In this document: positions 46,122-57,175 of the stretch, piece by piece
Layout of the letters: each line of letters starts with the position of its first letter
Position numbering within the stretch: position 1 is the first letter of the stretch
From: Magnaporthiopsis rhizophila
Taxonomy: Eukaryota > Ascomycota > Sordariomycetes > Magnaporthales > Magnaporthaceae
Direction: 5' to 3'
Assembly (NCBI GenBank): GCA_003049465.1
Contig: PYSS01000020.1
Span: forward strand, 1-64,000
Length of the DNA stretch: 64,000 nt
Notes under the pieces: generated by a model
What the model was told of the DNA's origin: nothing
What the model saw: only the letters and a program-made list of their open reading frames with translations
Database searches by the model: none
Translations under genes and position numbers: made by a program

Positions 46122-46949
46122 ATGGACGACCCAGCACCCCAAATCCGCGCCGCGCTAGTCGCCCAATCCCTCCCGGCGCCATCCCAATCCTGGCTCCAAA
46201 ACCTCATCTCATCCCGCCCCCGGCCTTTACCACCCTTACCCTCCCTAACAGCAACAGCCAAAGCGCGCCTGCTAGCCGCAGACCTCACATCTCCGGGCCT
46301 GCTGGACCCAAACGGCACGTCACCGTTCCCCCCCGTGTCTGCAACGGCAACAGCAACGAGCGGCAGCGGCATCGTCATAGGCCCAGAGGTCCCCGAGGCC
46401 CGGCTGCCGCGCGACGTGGCGTGTCAGGTGCTCGACATTGAGAATCTGTCGCGCAGCCGCTGGGATCAGGTCGAGGAGCTCGAGGCGGTGGCGCGCGGCG
46501 AGCTGACGCGCGGCAGGCAGGTCGTGCGGGTGCGCGACGTCGAGGCTGGCGAGGCGGGCGAGGGCGACGACGTGCCGCCCGAGGATCGTCCTCCTGGTGG
46601 TGGTGGTGGTGGTGGTGCTGTTCGCCCAGGCCAGGGTGCTGCTGCTGCCCAGCCGGCGACGTCGGGCAGGAACGCGACGCACCGCCTCGTGCTGCAGGAC
46701 TGCAAGGGCCAGAAGCTGTTCGGCCTGGAGCTGCGGCGCGTCGAGAGGCTCGGCGTCGGCCGCACCAACATTGGCGAGAAGATCCTGCTCCGGGCCGGCA
46801 CCGTCGTCGCGCGGGGCACCGTGCTGCTCGAGCCGGACAAGTGCGTCGTCCTCGGGGGCAAGGTTGAGGCGTGGCAAAAGTCGTGGCTCGACGGAAGGTT
46901 GGCGAGACTAAAAGAAGCAGCTGGAAATCCTGATAAAAAGTCAGGATAG
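46122..46949 (+). CDS. RMI1: RecQ-mediated genome instability protein 1 (Rmi1)
   Basis: An intronless 275-residue frame. I start at the ATG at 46122 (MDDPAPQIRAALVAQSLPAP); the frame is open for 67 more codons upstream, but homology begins here. The N-terminal helical DUF1767 part (SLPAPSQSWLQNLISSRP...LLAADLTSPGLL) is followed by LPRDVACQVLDIENLSRSRW, a region typical of Rmi1. A Gly/Ala/Pro-rich insert of about 40 residues precedes an OB-fold: HRLVLQDCKGQKLFGLELRR, NIGEKILLRAGTVVARGTVL, LLEPDKCVVLGGKVEAWQKS. Rmi1 binds Top3 and the Sgs1/BLM helicase and promotes double Holliday-junction dissolution; it is nuclear. As in yeast, a single OB fold is present, with no second OB domain as in human RMI1. 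Confidence 0.9.
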   Translation: MDDPAPQIRAALVAQSLPAPSQSWLQNLISSRPRPLPPLPSLTATAKARLLAADLTSPGLLDPNGTSPFPPVSATATATSGSGIVIGPEVPEARLPRDVACQVLDIENLSRSRWDQVEELEAVARGELTRGRQVVRVRDVEAGEAGEGDDVPPEDRPPGGGGGGGAVRPGQGAAAAQPATSGRNATHRLVLQDCKGQKLFGLELRRVERLGVGRTNIGEKILLRAGTVVARGTVLLEPDKCVVLGGKVEAWQKSWLDGRLARLKEAAGNPDKKSG

Positions 46950-47250
46950 ACACCGGGGTTTTGCCGCCCGCCTGAGTAGCGTAGCTGCTCATCATGCAAT
47001 TTTTCAAGATAGATATGCCGATAATATGATACCCAGAAGAAGAAAAGCCATCTCACAAGGCATGAGCATGCATTTTGTACGGTCCAACATGCATTCACAC
47101 AACCTATCAAGGCTCAAAAACCGCTCCTCTACGCTAACGTCTCCTCCCAGACTTGCCAAAACAAAATATGTCTATCCCTCCCTGACTACCTTTACAGAGC
47201 ATCGTTTCTCGTCCCAGGCAAGCATGCTGACTGGTCCAACACAAACTCGT
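46950..47250. other. Convergent spacer, RMI1 / SKI3
   Basis: A 301-bp stretch between two converging stop codons, presumably containing both 3' UTRs. No other feature was seen. Confidence 0.5.
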
Positions 47251-50200
47251 CTAGCGAGCAGCCAGACAATCCGCCAATTCGTGCCACCCTTCCTTGGCCC
47301 ACGGCGCAGCCATGATGGCCGTCTGCGCGTCCACGGCCCTGCCCGTGCCCGCATACGTCCTCGCCAGGTCCTCCGCCGCGAGACTGCCCCTCGGCGCCAC
47401 AGCCCGTCGGGCAAGCTCCACCGCAACCTCGCCGCTCTGGGTCGCCGCTGCGACTCCCTCCTCCTCGCCCGCCGCCGCCGCCGCCGACAAGTTCAGCCAG
47501 CCGTGCGGCAGGTACGGATGGAGCATGATGTCGACCTGAGCCTGCTCCTTGGCAATGTCAGCGCCCTCTCCGAGGGCCGCGGCGGCCCGCAGCACCTCGC
47601 TGATCTGCGACTGGCCCGTCGCGCCGACGGCGTCGCTGGCCCGCAGGGCCTGCAGCTCGGCCGAGACCGCCTCGAGACTCTCGGCGTCCGCGTCGAGGAG
47701 CGCAATGGCGCCCAGCAGCAGTACTGATGGAACATGGTCCGGCCGCTGCTCCACAACCTCGAAGAGCGCCGTCCGCGCCTGCTCGCGTGCCTCGTCGCTG
47801 CCCGCGGCCCAGAGCACCTGAGCCAGCAAGCACACCGCGTCCGCCTTCATCTCCTCCCCGCACTCGTCCAGGGCCTTCTGGAAGTAAGCGACGGAGTCGT
47901 CGATGTCGCCCGCAAAATACCGTGCCAGGCCCAGGGCGAGGTGCGACGACAGCCGCGCCTTGGCCCTCTCCTCGGCGGGGAGCTCCGACTCGTCTCCCTC
48001 CGTCAGCTGCAGCGCCATCTCGCCGCACTCGACTGCTTCGTCGTTGCGGCCCGAGGCCAGCAGGGCGCGCGCCAGGTCTGTCTTGGCCAGCGCGAACCGC
48101 CTGAGCGACTCTGGGGATTCCGTCTTTTCGTAGTGGGCCTCGAGAGAGGCACATATGGGTTCGAGCACGGCCGCTGAGCTGGTGTGGTGTCCAACGCGCT
48201 CGTGGAAGAGCGTCAAAAGGTGGCCCAGCCCCAGTTCCTGCGGCCGCAGGGCCTGTAGCTGACCGAGGGCGAAGATAGGCTGTAGAAGCGATCCGATGGG
48301 AACGCCGCCCAGTGGTCCGATGACGACGTGATCGAACATGGAGACGGAGTACTGCTGCTGCGTTACAGCCGACGACGACCCTGTTATGCCCATGGCGTGC
48401 GTGAACAGCCCGCGGGCCTCGCGGGCGTCGCCATACATGAGTGCCGCGAACCCCTGCCCGACCCAGGCGTGGGCGTAGTCCGGGTCCGTCGACTGCGCCC
48501 GCGTGAAGGCCTCGTTGGCGAGCGCCACGTCGTTCTGCAGGAGCGCCAGAGTGCCCAGGTTCGCCCACGCCGACACGCCACGCTCGTTCAGGTACAGGCT
48601 CCGGACGAAGGCGTGCTGCGAGACGGCGGGGTTGATGGTACTGGTTGCGACACCGAGCGCGTCCCAAAAGTCTGCGTTGCCGGCCTCGAGCTCGATAGCG
48701 CGCTTGAAGCCTCGCACGGCCGCCTTGAGGTACCTGCTCGACTTTTGCCTGATCGAAGACGGCAGGCATGTGTGGGCTCGGTACTCGGCCCAGCCCAGGT
48801 TGAAGTAGGCCACAGCCTGGGCGTGCACGTCGCGCGCAGAGACGTAGACCGCGCGCTTGTGCGCCAAGATGGACGCCTGCAGGCATCGGGTAAGCTCCAC
48901 CCCGAGTTTCTCCTCCTCCGACCACACCGTCTTGGTCTGAATTACCCGCACCCCGACATTGTCGATGTCTCTGAACGTGTCGTACTCGGGACGCCTGTCG
49001 TCGTTTCCTATCAGAGCGCTGACGGCATCGCTGGGAAATTCGGACAGTCTCCCCTGGATGCTAGAGAAGATGGAACACGAATCGCCCACGGCCTTCCAAA
49101 AGTTGAAAGTATCCGTGACCGCTGCCGACGTCTTGGTGGCAAAGTCGATCGTGTCGACGGCAAGTCCCACGGCCTTGCCGAAGAAGCCCTTGTCCAAGCA
49201 CGACAGGGCGCTCTCAACCATGGTCTGCATCAGCGCGATGGCCACTCCATCTTCGTCCGGCCGACTCGTGATGACCTCGTTGTAGAGGTCTATGGCGGCG
49301 TCGTAATCGCTGAGCTGGCGCTTGATGTTTGCCAGCAAGAACTTGGTGAACCAAACATCCGCGGCGTCCTGCGGTCCCGATGGCGTCCCCTCGAGCTCCT
49401 GCGCGTTGAGCGTGGCCTTTGTCGCCGCCATGTACCGGCCCGAGTTGTAGTAGCTCTCACCCAGCCCGACCCAGGAGTGGTAGTCATCAGGCTTGATGCG
49501 GAGCGCGGACTGGAACGAAACCACGGCCTTGGCATAGTCCCGCTTGTTGAGCTCGGCGACACCCAGTGCGGCAAACGGCCAACCTAGCCCTTTCCTCTTA
49601 GAACCGGGCGGGGGCTTGACCTTGCCCGAGTCCACGACCCGTCGCGCGACGAGCTCAACCCGATCCCAGTCCCTGTCCTCGGCGAAGGACCTCGCTAGCC
49701 GTTCTGCTGCCTCAACCTCGGAAGGCGACAATTCGACAGCCTTGAGGAAGCACTTGCGCGCTCGCTTCTTGTCTTTACAGTAATCTTCGTAGTAGACTCC
49801 CAGGCTCGTGTACGCCGGAGCGAAGTTGAGGTCGTTCTTCAAGCTTGCCAAGAACTGCGCGTACGCGCCTGCCCGGCTCTTGCGTGCAGCCTTGGAAGTG
49901 TCCACGTTCCAGATGCACACTCCTAGGCGGTAATGGGTCTGAGCCAGCAGTCCCTTCATAGAAGATCCGCCCTTCTCCATCAGGGGTATGCAAGCCTCGA
50001 GCTCCTCCTTGCCTGTCGCGAAGTCGCCTTTCCGAGCCTTGACCCAGGCCGCCTCAGAGCGGACCCGCAGGTTTTCGGGGTCACGCCCGAGTGCCCTCCC
50101 CAAGAAAGCGATGGCGTCATCAAACTCCTCCTCTTCCTCGTAAATCAGACCCACCCCGATCAGAGCAGGGGTAGCGGTAGGATCACGCTCAAGGACGCTA

Positions 50201-51610
50201 TCGAAAAGCGCCTTGGCTTCCTGGTGGTTTCTCGGCGACTGGTAGAAGACTAGCGCAGTGCCGAGATACACGAGCAGCGCGTTCTCTGTGTTCTCGAACT
50301 TGAGTCCCGTCTTCTTTTTCAGGTCGTTGACAAGCTGTCGTGCTTTGCGCATCAGTTCGACATTGCTGTCATGTTCCTCGAGATGCTGGTAGTAATCGCC
50401 CATCAGACGGTACGCAAACGGCGAGTTTGCTGTGGTGATGCCCTCCGCCATCATCAGGATTCGGTCCTCGTCCGTAATGGGAACAAATGCCGTTGGGGCT
50501 CCGCCATCTTCGTTGTCCTCGCTCTCATCGTCAGTGGTGGCATCGCCCTTTGCCCCGGCATCGGTAGGCTTTTCCTCAGACTTGGGAAAGGGCGAGATGG
50601 TGCTGGTGAGGTAGCCGGTAATGATTTTGTAGAGATCACTGTCCGGGAAGAATGAACAGTAGTCACGCAAGACATTGACATCCCACTGCCTAATTTCCTT
50701 ATGGTCTTGCCAGTCCACGACAATATCCCAGGCAAGCTTGAAGGGGTGCTTGATGATTACCATGTCAGCAGCCAGCTTCTGCACAATCTCGAGCTCACGG
50801 GCCTTTTCTTCGCCATGAGCGAAGGCCAAGAGCCTCTCGTAGCAGGACTGGAGCAGCTTCTCCTCGTAGGTTCGACGGAGCTCGTCATCATTTGTCCAGT
50901 TGATGAGATTGCGGTAGATCTCTCCTAGCTTACTCTGGCCCAAAACTTCACGCTTGACCTCGACGGTGACGTCGTTGATCCTTGCGCCGATGCGGGTCCG
51001 ACGCTCGCCGATCAGTGTGTTAATCTTTTTCTTTTCGGTGACTTCTGTGAATTGCGCAATGGTCTCATACGTCCTGGCAGGATGCGGCAGCCTGCCCTCG
51101 AGGACTGGATAGATGGGGCTTCCCGGCAGGATGACCTCAAGGACATCGATGTACTGTGCCTGATCCCCCGTGTTCTTGACATGCTCGGTGAGCTTGTCGA
51201 TGACGTCCTGACACTTGTACATGTCGTTTTGCCCGTGGTAGTACTCGGCCAGCTTGACGGCTGCATGCTTGTACCCGTCAAGCCGGGCACAGGCTTGCTT
51301 CTGGTAGAGTTTGATCAGGCCCTGCCATGGTTGCGGGTCATCGGGCTTGAGGGCGCTTGCGGCGAGATAGCTTGCTTCAGACTCGGCGAGCTTGCCTTTC
51401 TTGTCCAAGGCAAAAGCCAGGAAGATGTGTCTTTTAATAACTCTCGTTAGCATCGCTGAATATGTCACTGATTGGGTCCGCCCAAATAAACACCCACCCT
51501 TGGAAGCTCTTGGGCTCATTTTGTACAAACGCCTGAGCTTTCTGGATGACATCATCCCATTTCGACTGGCGGATCAGCTCGCCGATGGCCTTGAGGGCGG
51601 CCTTGGACAT
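47251..51610 (-). CDS. SKI3: Ski complex TPR subunit Ski3
   Basis: Two exons (51610-51498, 51430-47251), with a 67-nt GT-AG intron, give 1430 residues, almost exactly the length of yeast Ski3. The N-terminus is MSKAALKAIGELIRQSKWDD, and the junction restores FQGHIFLAFALDKKGKLAES. TPR repeats run through most of the protein, for example around residue 570-605 (FAPAYTSLGVYYEDYCKDKK). Ski3 is the scaffold of the Ski2-Ski3-Ski8 complex that feeds mRNA to the cytoplasmic exosome for 3'-5' decay. An acidic insert (DDESEDNEDGG) near residue 345 is probably disordered. It is transcribed divergently from UTP22. The long frames on the opposite strand are GC-bias shadows. Confidence 0.95.
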
Positions 51611-52162
51611 CGTACTTAGGGGCGCAGCTGGCCAGGATGAGTTGACGATGTAGCGATTTGTGAGAGCAAAATAACGAGGCAGAGCAGCGAGTTGGTCAAG
51701 GCGGAGGAGCCATGCTATAGCCCAAAGCAACCAAAACAAGCAACCGACGCGAAGCCCCTGGAAGAGTGATGAGCTTCTTTCTGGGCAGCTCAGGTTCACA
51801 AATCTGATGCCTTTTTATTCATCCGTTGTCCTGCGATTTCATCATCTCACCAGCGTAAGGTGGGTTGACAGTGTGCGCGCGCGTGCATGTGTACCGTGTT
51901 TCCCGCACCCAGAGCGGGACGCCTCCCCGCATTTCCCAGGTTACGGGTTGCAGCGTGCTTATCTTATCGAGCCAAAAAAAAAAAAAAAAAAAAAAAAAAA
52001 ANNNNNNNNNNNNNNNNNNNNAAAAAAAAAAAAAAAAAAAAAAATCAGGACGCGGACCACACCCGCTTCCTGCCGCAAAGCTGTCGCAGCAGTCGCCGGT
52101 CTCCAAACTAAAAGGCCAGAGACCGACAAACGGCAGGTCAGTATCTCTCCATAACGCGCAAG
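51611..52162. promoter_or_regulatory. Divergent promoter, SKI3 / UTP22, interrupted by an assembly gap
   Basis: A region of 552 bp between two divergent start codons. A poly(A) run (51974-52001) leads into 20 N (52002-52021) and a second poly(A) run (52022-52044). The promoter sequence is therefore incomplete here. No factor site was identified. Confidence 0.6.
52002..52021. other. Assembly gap of 20 N inside poly(A)
   Basis: Twenty undetermined bases flanked on both sides by A homopolymer (28 and 23 A). The true gap size is not known from this sequence. Confidence 0.99.
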
Positions 52163-55100
52163 ATGGACTCCTCCCCGGCCAAACGTCGAAAAATTTCCGA
52201 GTCCGGCGCATCGATCCCCAATGGCAGCGCTTTGGAGGCCGCTGCCAGCTCGGCAGGCGTCTATCGTCCGAGCCCCTTTATCCTTGAGACGGAGGAGCTC
52301 CTGGGCGCAGTCAAAATCGATCCCTCCGAGTCGCTGAAAGGCGTCGACCAGCTGCTTCACAGGATCAAGAGCGTCGTTGAAGCTCTGGAACCCCATGGAC
52401 CTCTGCCTGTAGGTCTATCTCCATGGGAGATCGTCCTTGCTACGCTAATTATTGTTCTACCTTCCCTTTGTAGATCAACGACGTCGTGAAGCGATTCGAA
52501 AAGGAGAGCGGCATCCGCATCCCCTTTCCAGACCCAAAGCCGCCCAAGGACTCGCAGTACAAGCTCTCGCTGGAGCGCCCCACCGTCTTCAATGTAGTCG
52601 GCAGCTACGTCTCCAAGACCATGATCAAGTCCCAAGGCGATATGGCCGTCGACATGGTTGTCGAGATGCCACAGGGAATGTTCCAGGAGAAAGACTACCT
52701 GAATCTCCGGTACTTTTACAAGAGGGCCTACTTCCTCGCCAACGTCGCGGCCGCAGTGCGCAAGGAGCTCGGCCTGGACGTGTCGTTTGCGAACCTCAAC
52801 GACAACTCCCTGGTACCGGCCCTACGCATCTCAGCTGCGCAAGACACCAAGGAAACTGCCAAGGATGAAGCAAAGGAGGCCAAGGGCAGGTCAGGCGCCA
52901 CCGTGAGGATAATACCTTGCGCACCCGACAACCTCTTCCCCAAAAACAAGCTTTCGTCCAAGAGCAATGCCATTCGGCCTACTGGCGGTGCCGATGACAA
53001 GGAGACCACGCCGACGCCGACTTGTTTCTACAACTCGACTCTAAAGGCCGAGGGGCTCTACTTTGCCTACCTCAAAGCGCTCCGCCTAACGGAGAAGGCC
53101 TCGCCCGCTTTCAAGGATGCATGTGTCCTCGGGCGCGTGTGGCTGCAGCAGAGGGGTTTTGGCGGCTCCATCTCGCGGGGTGGTTTTGGTCACTTTGAGT
53201 GGTCAATATTACTAGCCCTGCTTATGCAAAGCAGTGGACGGCGGAAAAGCGGAGACCAGCAGCAGTCCGCGCTCTCCTCGGCCCTCAGCAGCCACCAGAT
53301 GTTCAAGGCAGCTGTGCAGTTCCTGGCCAAGACTGATCCGGCCGATGGCAGCAAAAAGCCTGTGGTTCTAGGCAAGCCAGGCGACGTGGGCATGGACTCG
53401 GTGCGCGAGCCCGGTCCGGTGCTGTACGACGCCGCCAGACAGCTGAACTTTGGCTTCAAGATGAGCCCATGGTCGGCTGCACTGTTGAGAAGGCATGCCA
53501 AATGGACGCTGGACGTGCTAAACAACAGCACCGTGGACCAGTTCACTGCTACCTTTATCACAAAGGCAGACGTGCCTCTACAGATCTACGATTTGCTCGT
53601 CCGTGTGCCTTGCCGGAGTAGCGACGAGTCTAGGACTCCTGGCTCGCAGGGCGGCATATTCGAGTTCGCCAGTAGGGTGCACAGGATCTTGAAGCGGGCT
53701 TTGACCGGCCGGGCGCAGCTTATCCACATCAAACTGCCAGAGCAGCATCCATGGAGTCCTACTACGAAACCGCCCAAGTCCGCTATCGAATCGAATACGC
53801 TCCTCGTTGGTATCGTTTTTGACCCGGCTGAGATGGGCCGTAAAGTTGATCACGGGCCATCCGCCGAGGAAAAGGCGGAGGCAAGGAAGTATCGGCAGTT
53901 CTGGGGCGAGAGGTCGGAGTTGAGGCGATTCAAAGATGGCAACATCCAGGAAACGCTCATCTGGACACGCGATACGCCGTTCGGTGTCTGCAAGGAGATT
54001 GTCAGCTATATCCTCAAGCTCCATCTCAAAATCGACGCGGACGAGCTCGAGTTCTACGGCGGTGGCTTTACCTCCATTATCCACGCAAAACCATCGGACG
54101 CAGCAGCCTATTCTGGAGCTCGAGAGGCTTTTTCAACGCTAGAGCGCGATATTCGTTCTCTGGAGGACCTGCCACTACAGGTGAGACATGTCGCTCCCGC
54201 AGCTCCCGAGCTCCGGTCATCGTCAGTCAAGGCCCCGCAGCTGGACCAACCACGAGCGCCTTACAGGCCCATGTATGTGGTGATATCTTTCGAGGTCTCG
54301 AGCAAGTGGCCCGATAACATCGCAGCCATCCAGCGTACCAAGGTGGCTTTCCTGCTCAAGATCGGGAGCCTTCTCGCGTCGGCAAATTCCAGTATCACCA
54401 CCCACATTGGTCTGGAGGACGCCGAGCACGAGCACGAGAACCTAGCGTTCCTGGATATTGTCTACGACGAAGGCGCCGTCTTCCGTCTCCGAGTCCATAG
54501 CGAACTCGAGGAGAGCCTTTTGGACCGCCGAACCAAGGACAAAACGCTCGAGCAGTTCGCGCGCACCGAGAGCGCTAGCTTCTTGGCCACCTCGCGCCGA
54601 CGATTCACGCATGTGCCGATGCTCAACCAGACCATCTCAACCTTCTGCACACGGTTTCCTGCGCTTTCGCTGACCATGCGCCTCGCCAAGCACTGGTTCG
54701 CCTCGCACAAGCTGACCAACCACTTCCTGCCCGAGGTCGTCGAGCTCGCGGCGCTTCACGCCTTTGTAAACCCAGCGCCGTGGCAGACCCCCTCTGGTCC
54801 TGTGACGGGCCTGCTACGGACGCTCATGCTCCTTGCCCGCTGGGACTGGCGCGACGAGCCCCTGATAGTCGATCCTTCTGGCGACATGGACGCGGCTGCA
54901 CGCCAGGCTGTGACCGCCCGCCTGACGGCTTGGCGGCGCACGCTCGACCCGGCCATGAACCGCACCGTGCTCCTCATTGCCACCCCTACCGATGAGACGG
55001 GCACAGCCTTCACGAACGTAGACGGCCGGGCACTGCCCAGTCGCGTGGCCGCGTCGCGAATGACGGCGCTGGCGCGGTCGGCCTGCCGCCTTGTGCGCGA

Positions 55101-55662
55101 GCGGGACCCCGGGGCGCTGGAACCCCGCATGCTGTTTGCGCCCTCCCTCGCGGACTACGATGTGCTGATACGCCTAGACGGCGCGGTGGTCAAGAGGTTG
55201 AGGGCCGGGGGCGACGAGGCGGACGCGCCAAGGTCCAGGTTCAAGAACCTCGACGGCTCCGCGACCGGGGCGCGCCCACCCCTCGCGCGCGACCCGGTCG
55301 ACGCGCTCCTGCGCCGGCTCGACGACGCGTATGGCGAGGTGCTGGTGCTGTTCCGCGGCGGGCCCGAGGACCTGGACGTGGGCGGCATATGGAACCCCAT
55401 GGTGCAGAGGCGCTCGTTCCGCGTCAACCTCCCTTGCTCGTTCAGGCCCGTGGCTGCAGGACCCGAGACGGCGAGGAAACGCAAGGGCGGCGAGCGCGAG
55501 GATGAAGTCATGGAGGAGGAGGAGGATGCTGGCGAGAGCGATGGCAGCGACGGTGGCAGGGATGATGACGATCTCGTCGAGATCAACCGCGAGGCCATGT
55601 TGTCTGAAATTGCGAGGATAGGTGGTGACCTGATCAAAAGCATCGAGGTCAAGGGTTCTTGA
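52163..55662 (+). CDS. UTP22: U3 snoRNP protein Utp22 (Nrap family)
   Basis: Two exons (52163-52408, 52474-55662), with a 65-nt intron, give 1144 residues. The N-terminus MDSSPAKRRKISESGASIPN carries a basic nuclear-localisation-like patch (KRRK). The Nrap fold follows: PFPDPKPPKDSQYKLSLERP, VVGSYVSKTMIKSQGDMAVD, KDYLNLRYFYKRAYFLANVA, then GRVWLQQRGFGGSISRGGFG and FWGERSELRRFKDGNIQETL, the nucleotidyltransferase-like and PAP/OAS-like repeats of the family. The C-terminus is a Glu/Asp-rich segment. In yeast Utp22 binds Rrp7 and casein kinase 2 in the 90S pre-ribosome and is needed for 18S rRNA processing in the nucleolus. The catalytic residues of the nucleotidyltransferase domains are degenerate across this family, so no enzymatic role is inferred. 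Confidence 0.95.
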
Positions 55663-57175
55663 GAAATAACGCCCAGGTAAACAGCAGGACTCGCAATGGT
55701 TTCACGTACTGCGTTTACATATGGATGACCGTTGTGAGGTTCCACTCTTTGATACGGCCACATAAAGTGGAAAAGGGTGGTAGACTTAAATTATTTCTCA
55801 CGAGCCGCTTTATCTGTCAATGGGCTGGCAGGAGTAGGCTTCACGAAAACGCGAACGGATATACAAATTAAACTAGACCGAAAAGAAATACGAGCATCGT
55901 GGACCTAAACATTGGCAGAAGGCGCAAGCATGAAGAGAAGGGGAAAAAAGCCGGAAAAAAGGAACAAGAATAAAAGAGGTTGGATACTAAAACAGGTTTC
56001 GACCAGACACCAGACCGGCCGAAAAGAAGCTAGACTAAGGTACCAAGGTGTAAACAGTAAACAGCAAGAGCCAAACCAACCAAACAGACAGAACAAACCC
56101 ACAACCCCCCAAGAGATGTTTATCCCAGACCGCGCACAAAACTCTGGCTTTGGCTCTTGTCAGCGTCCCCTTTATCGCCCAATCAATCAATACTTGTTTG
56201 TTGTACATTGTAAAAGAAAACGAACCAACCAAACAACCAACCAACCACACACCCGTGTCAGAGTCCCACCTAAGCGCATATTGCCTGGTCAAAGACTGGG
56301 GGGAAAAAAATTACAACAAGGATGGAACGGCCAAGCAAAAGAGACGAGCAAGTAGCAGATAAAAAGAGCAAAAGAGAAGAAACCGTCCAGAGCCAGCCCC
56401 TCGGAAGGCGAGTATCAACCAACTCACCCTGTTTGGAAAGATTCACGCAACCCCACGCAAAAAAAAGTAAAGACCAGGGAAAACTTTCAATAACGCAAAA
56501 AACCGAGAAGGGATAAGATACAAGCCAAAGCCACCACCAAGAAAACAAATAATTTCGTTATATATGCCTCTCCCTGAGGCGGGCGAGGGAGGAGATTCGT
56601 CAAATTAGCAATGATGTTGTGCGTGCGTGTGTTTTGCGGCATGTGTGGGCCACCCAAGGACAAGCGGGGTGATGATGGCCGTAGTACGACGTTATATTCG
56701 CCAGTCGGGTATCGAGGAATGGGGTAGACAAAATCAGAAGAGTCCAGGAAAAATAAAGCATGAAAAGAGGAGGCGGCGTGGTAAAGGGAGTTTGCGAGAG
56801 GAAATACAACGGGCGTAAGGTAGAGAGACGAAGGGACGAAGCCCTGTTGTAAGATAGAAAGAAAGAGAAAAGAAAAAAAAGAGGAGGGAAACGCTTGATC
56901 GGGAAAGAGTAGTAAAAGGCGAAAGTAAAAGGGGCCTGCATAATAAATAGTCGTTGCCAATAGGGGATGTGTGCGAATATTTATGCCCATAGAGAATGAC
57001 ATGACGGCCTGGGGAACCTAAAAAGGCCAAGTCCGCACATGGCGCAAGCGGGCCGGCAGCCTCGCGGCGACGGTTGTGCACGACGGCGACGACGCCAGGC
57101 TGCCTCGATCTGGAGGGACTCGGAGACATCGCAAGAAGGCGTGGAAGATGACGATAATGATAGGCGACGCTGTCT
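55663..57175. other. Convergent intergenic, UTP22 / RasGAP
   Basis: About 1.5 kb, A-rich on the plus strand, between two converging genes. It is long for a convergent spacer, but no ORF or RNA gene was recognised; a long RasGAP 3' UTR is possible. Confidence 0.5.

Noticed and set aside
47558..48925. 455-codon frame inside SKI3 in another reading frame
   Set aside because: The Ski3 TPR frame is unambiguous; the alternative is low-complexity Gly/Arg/Ala sequence.
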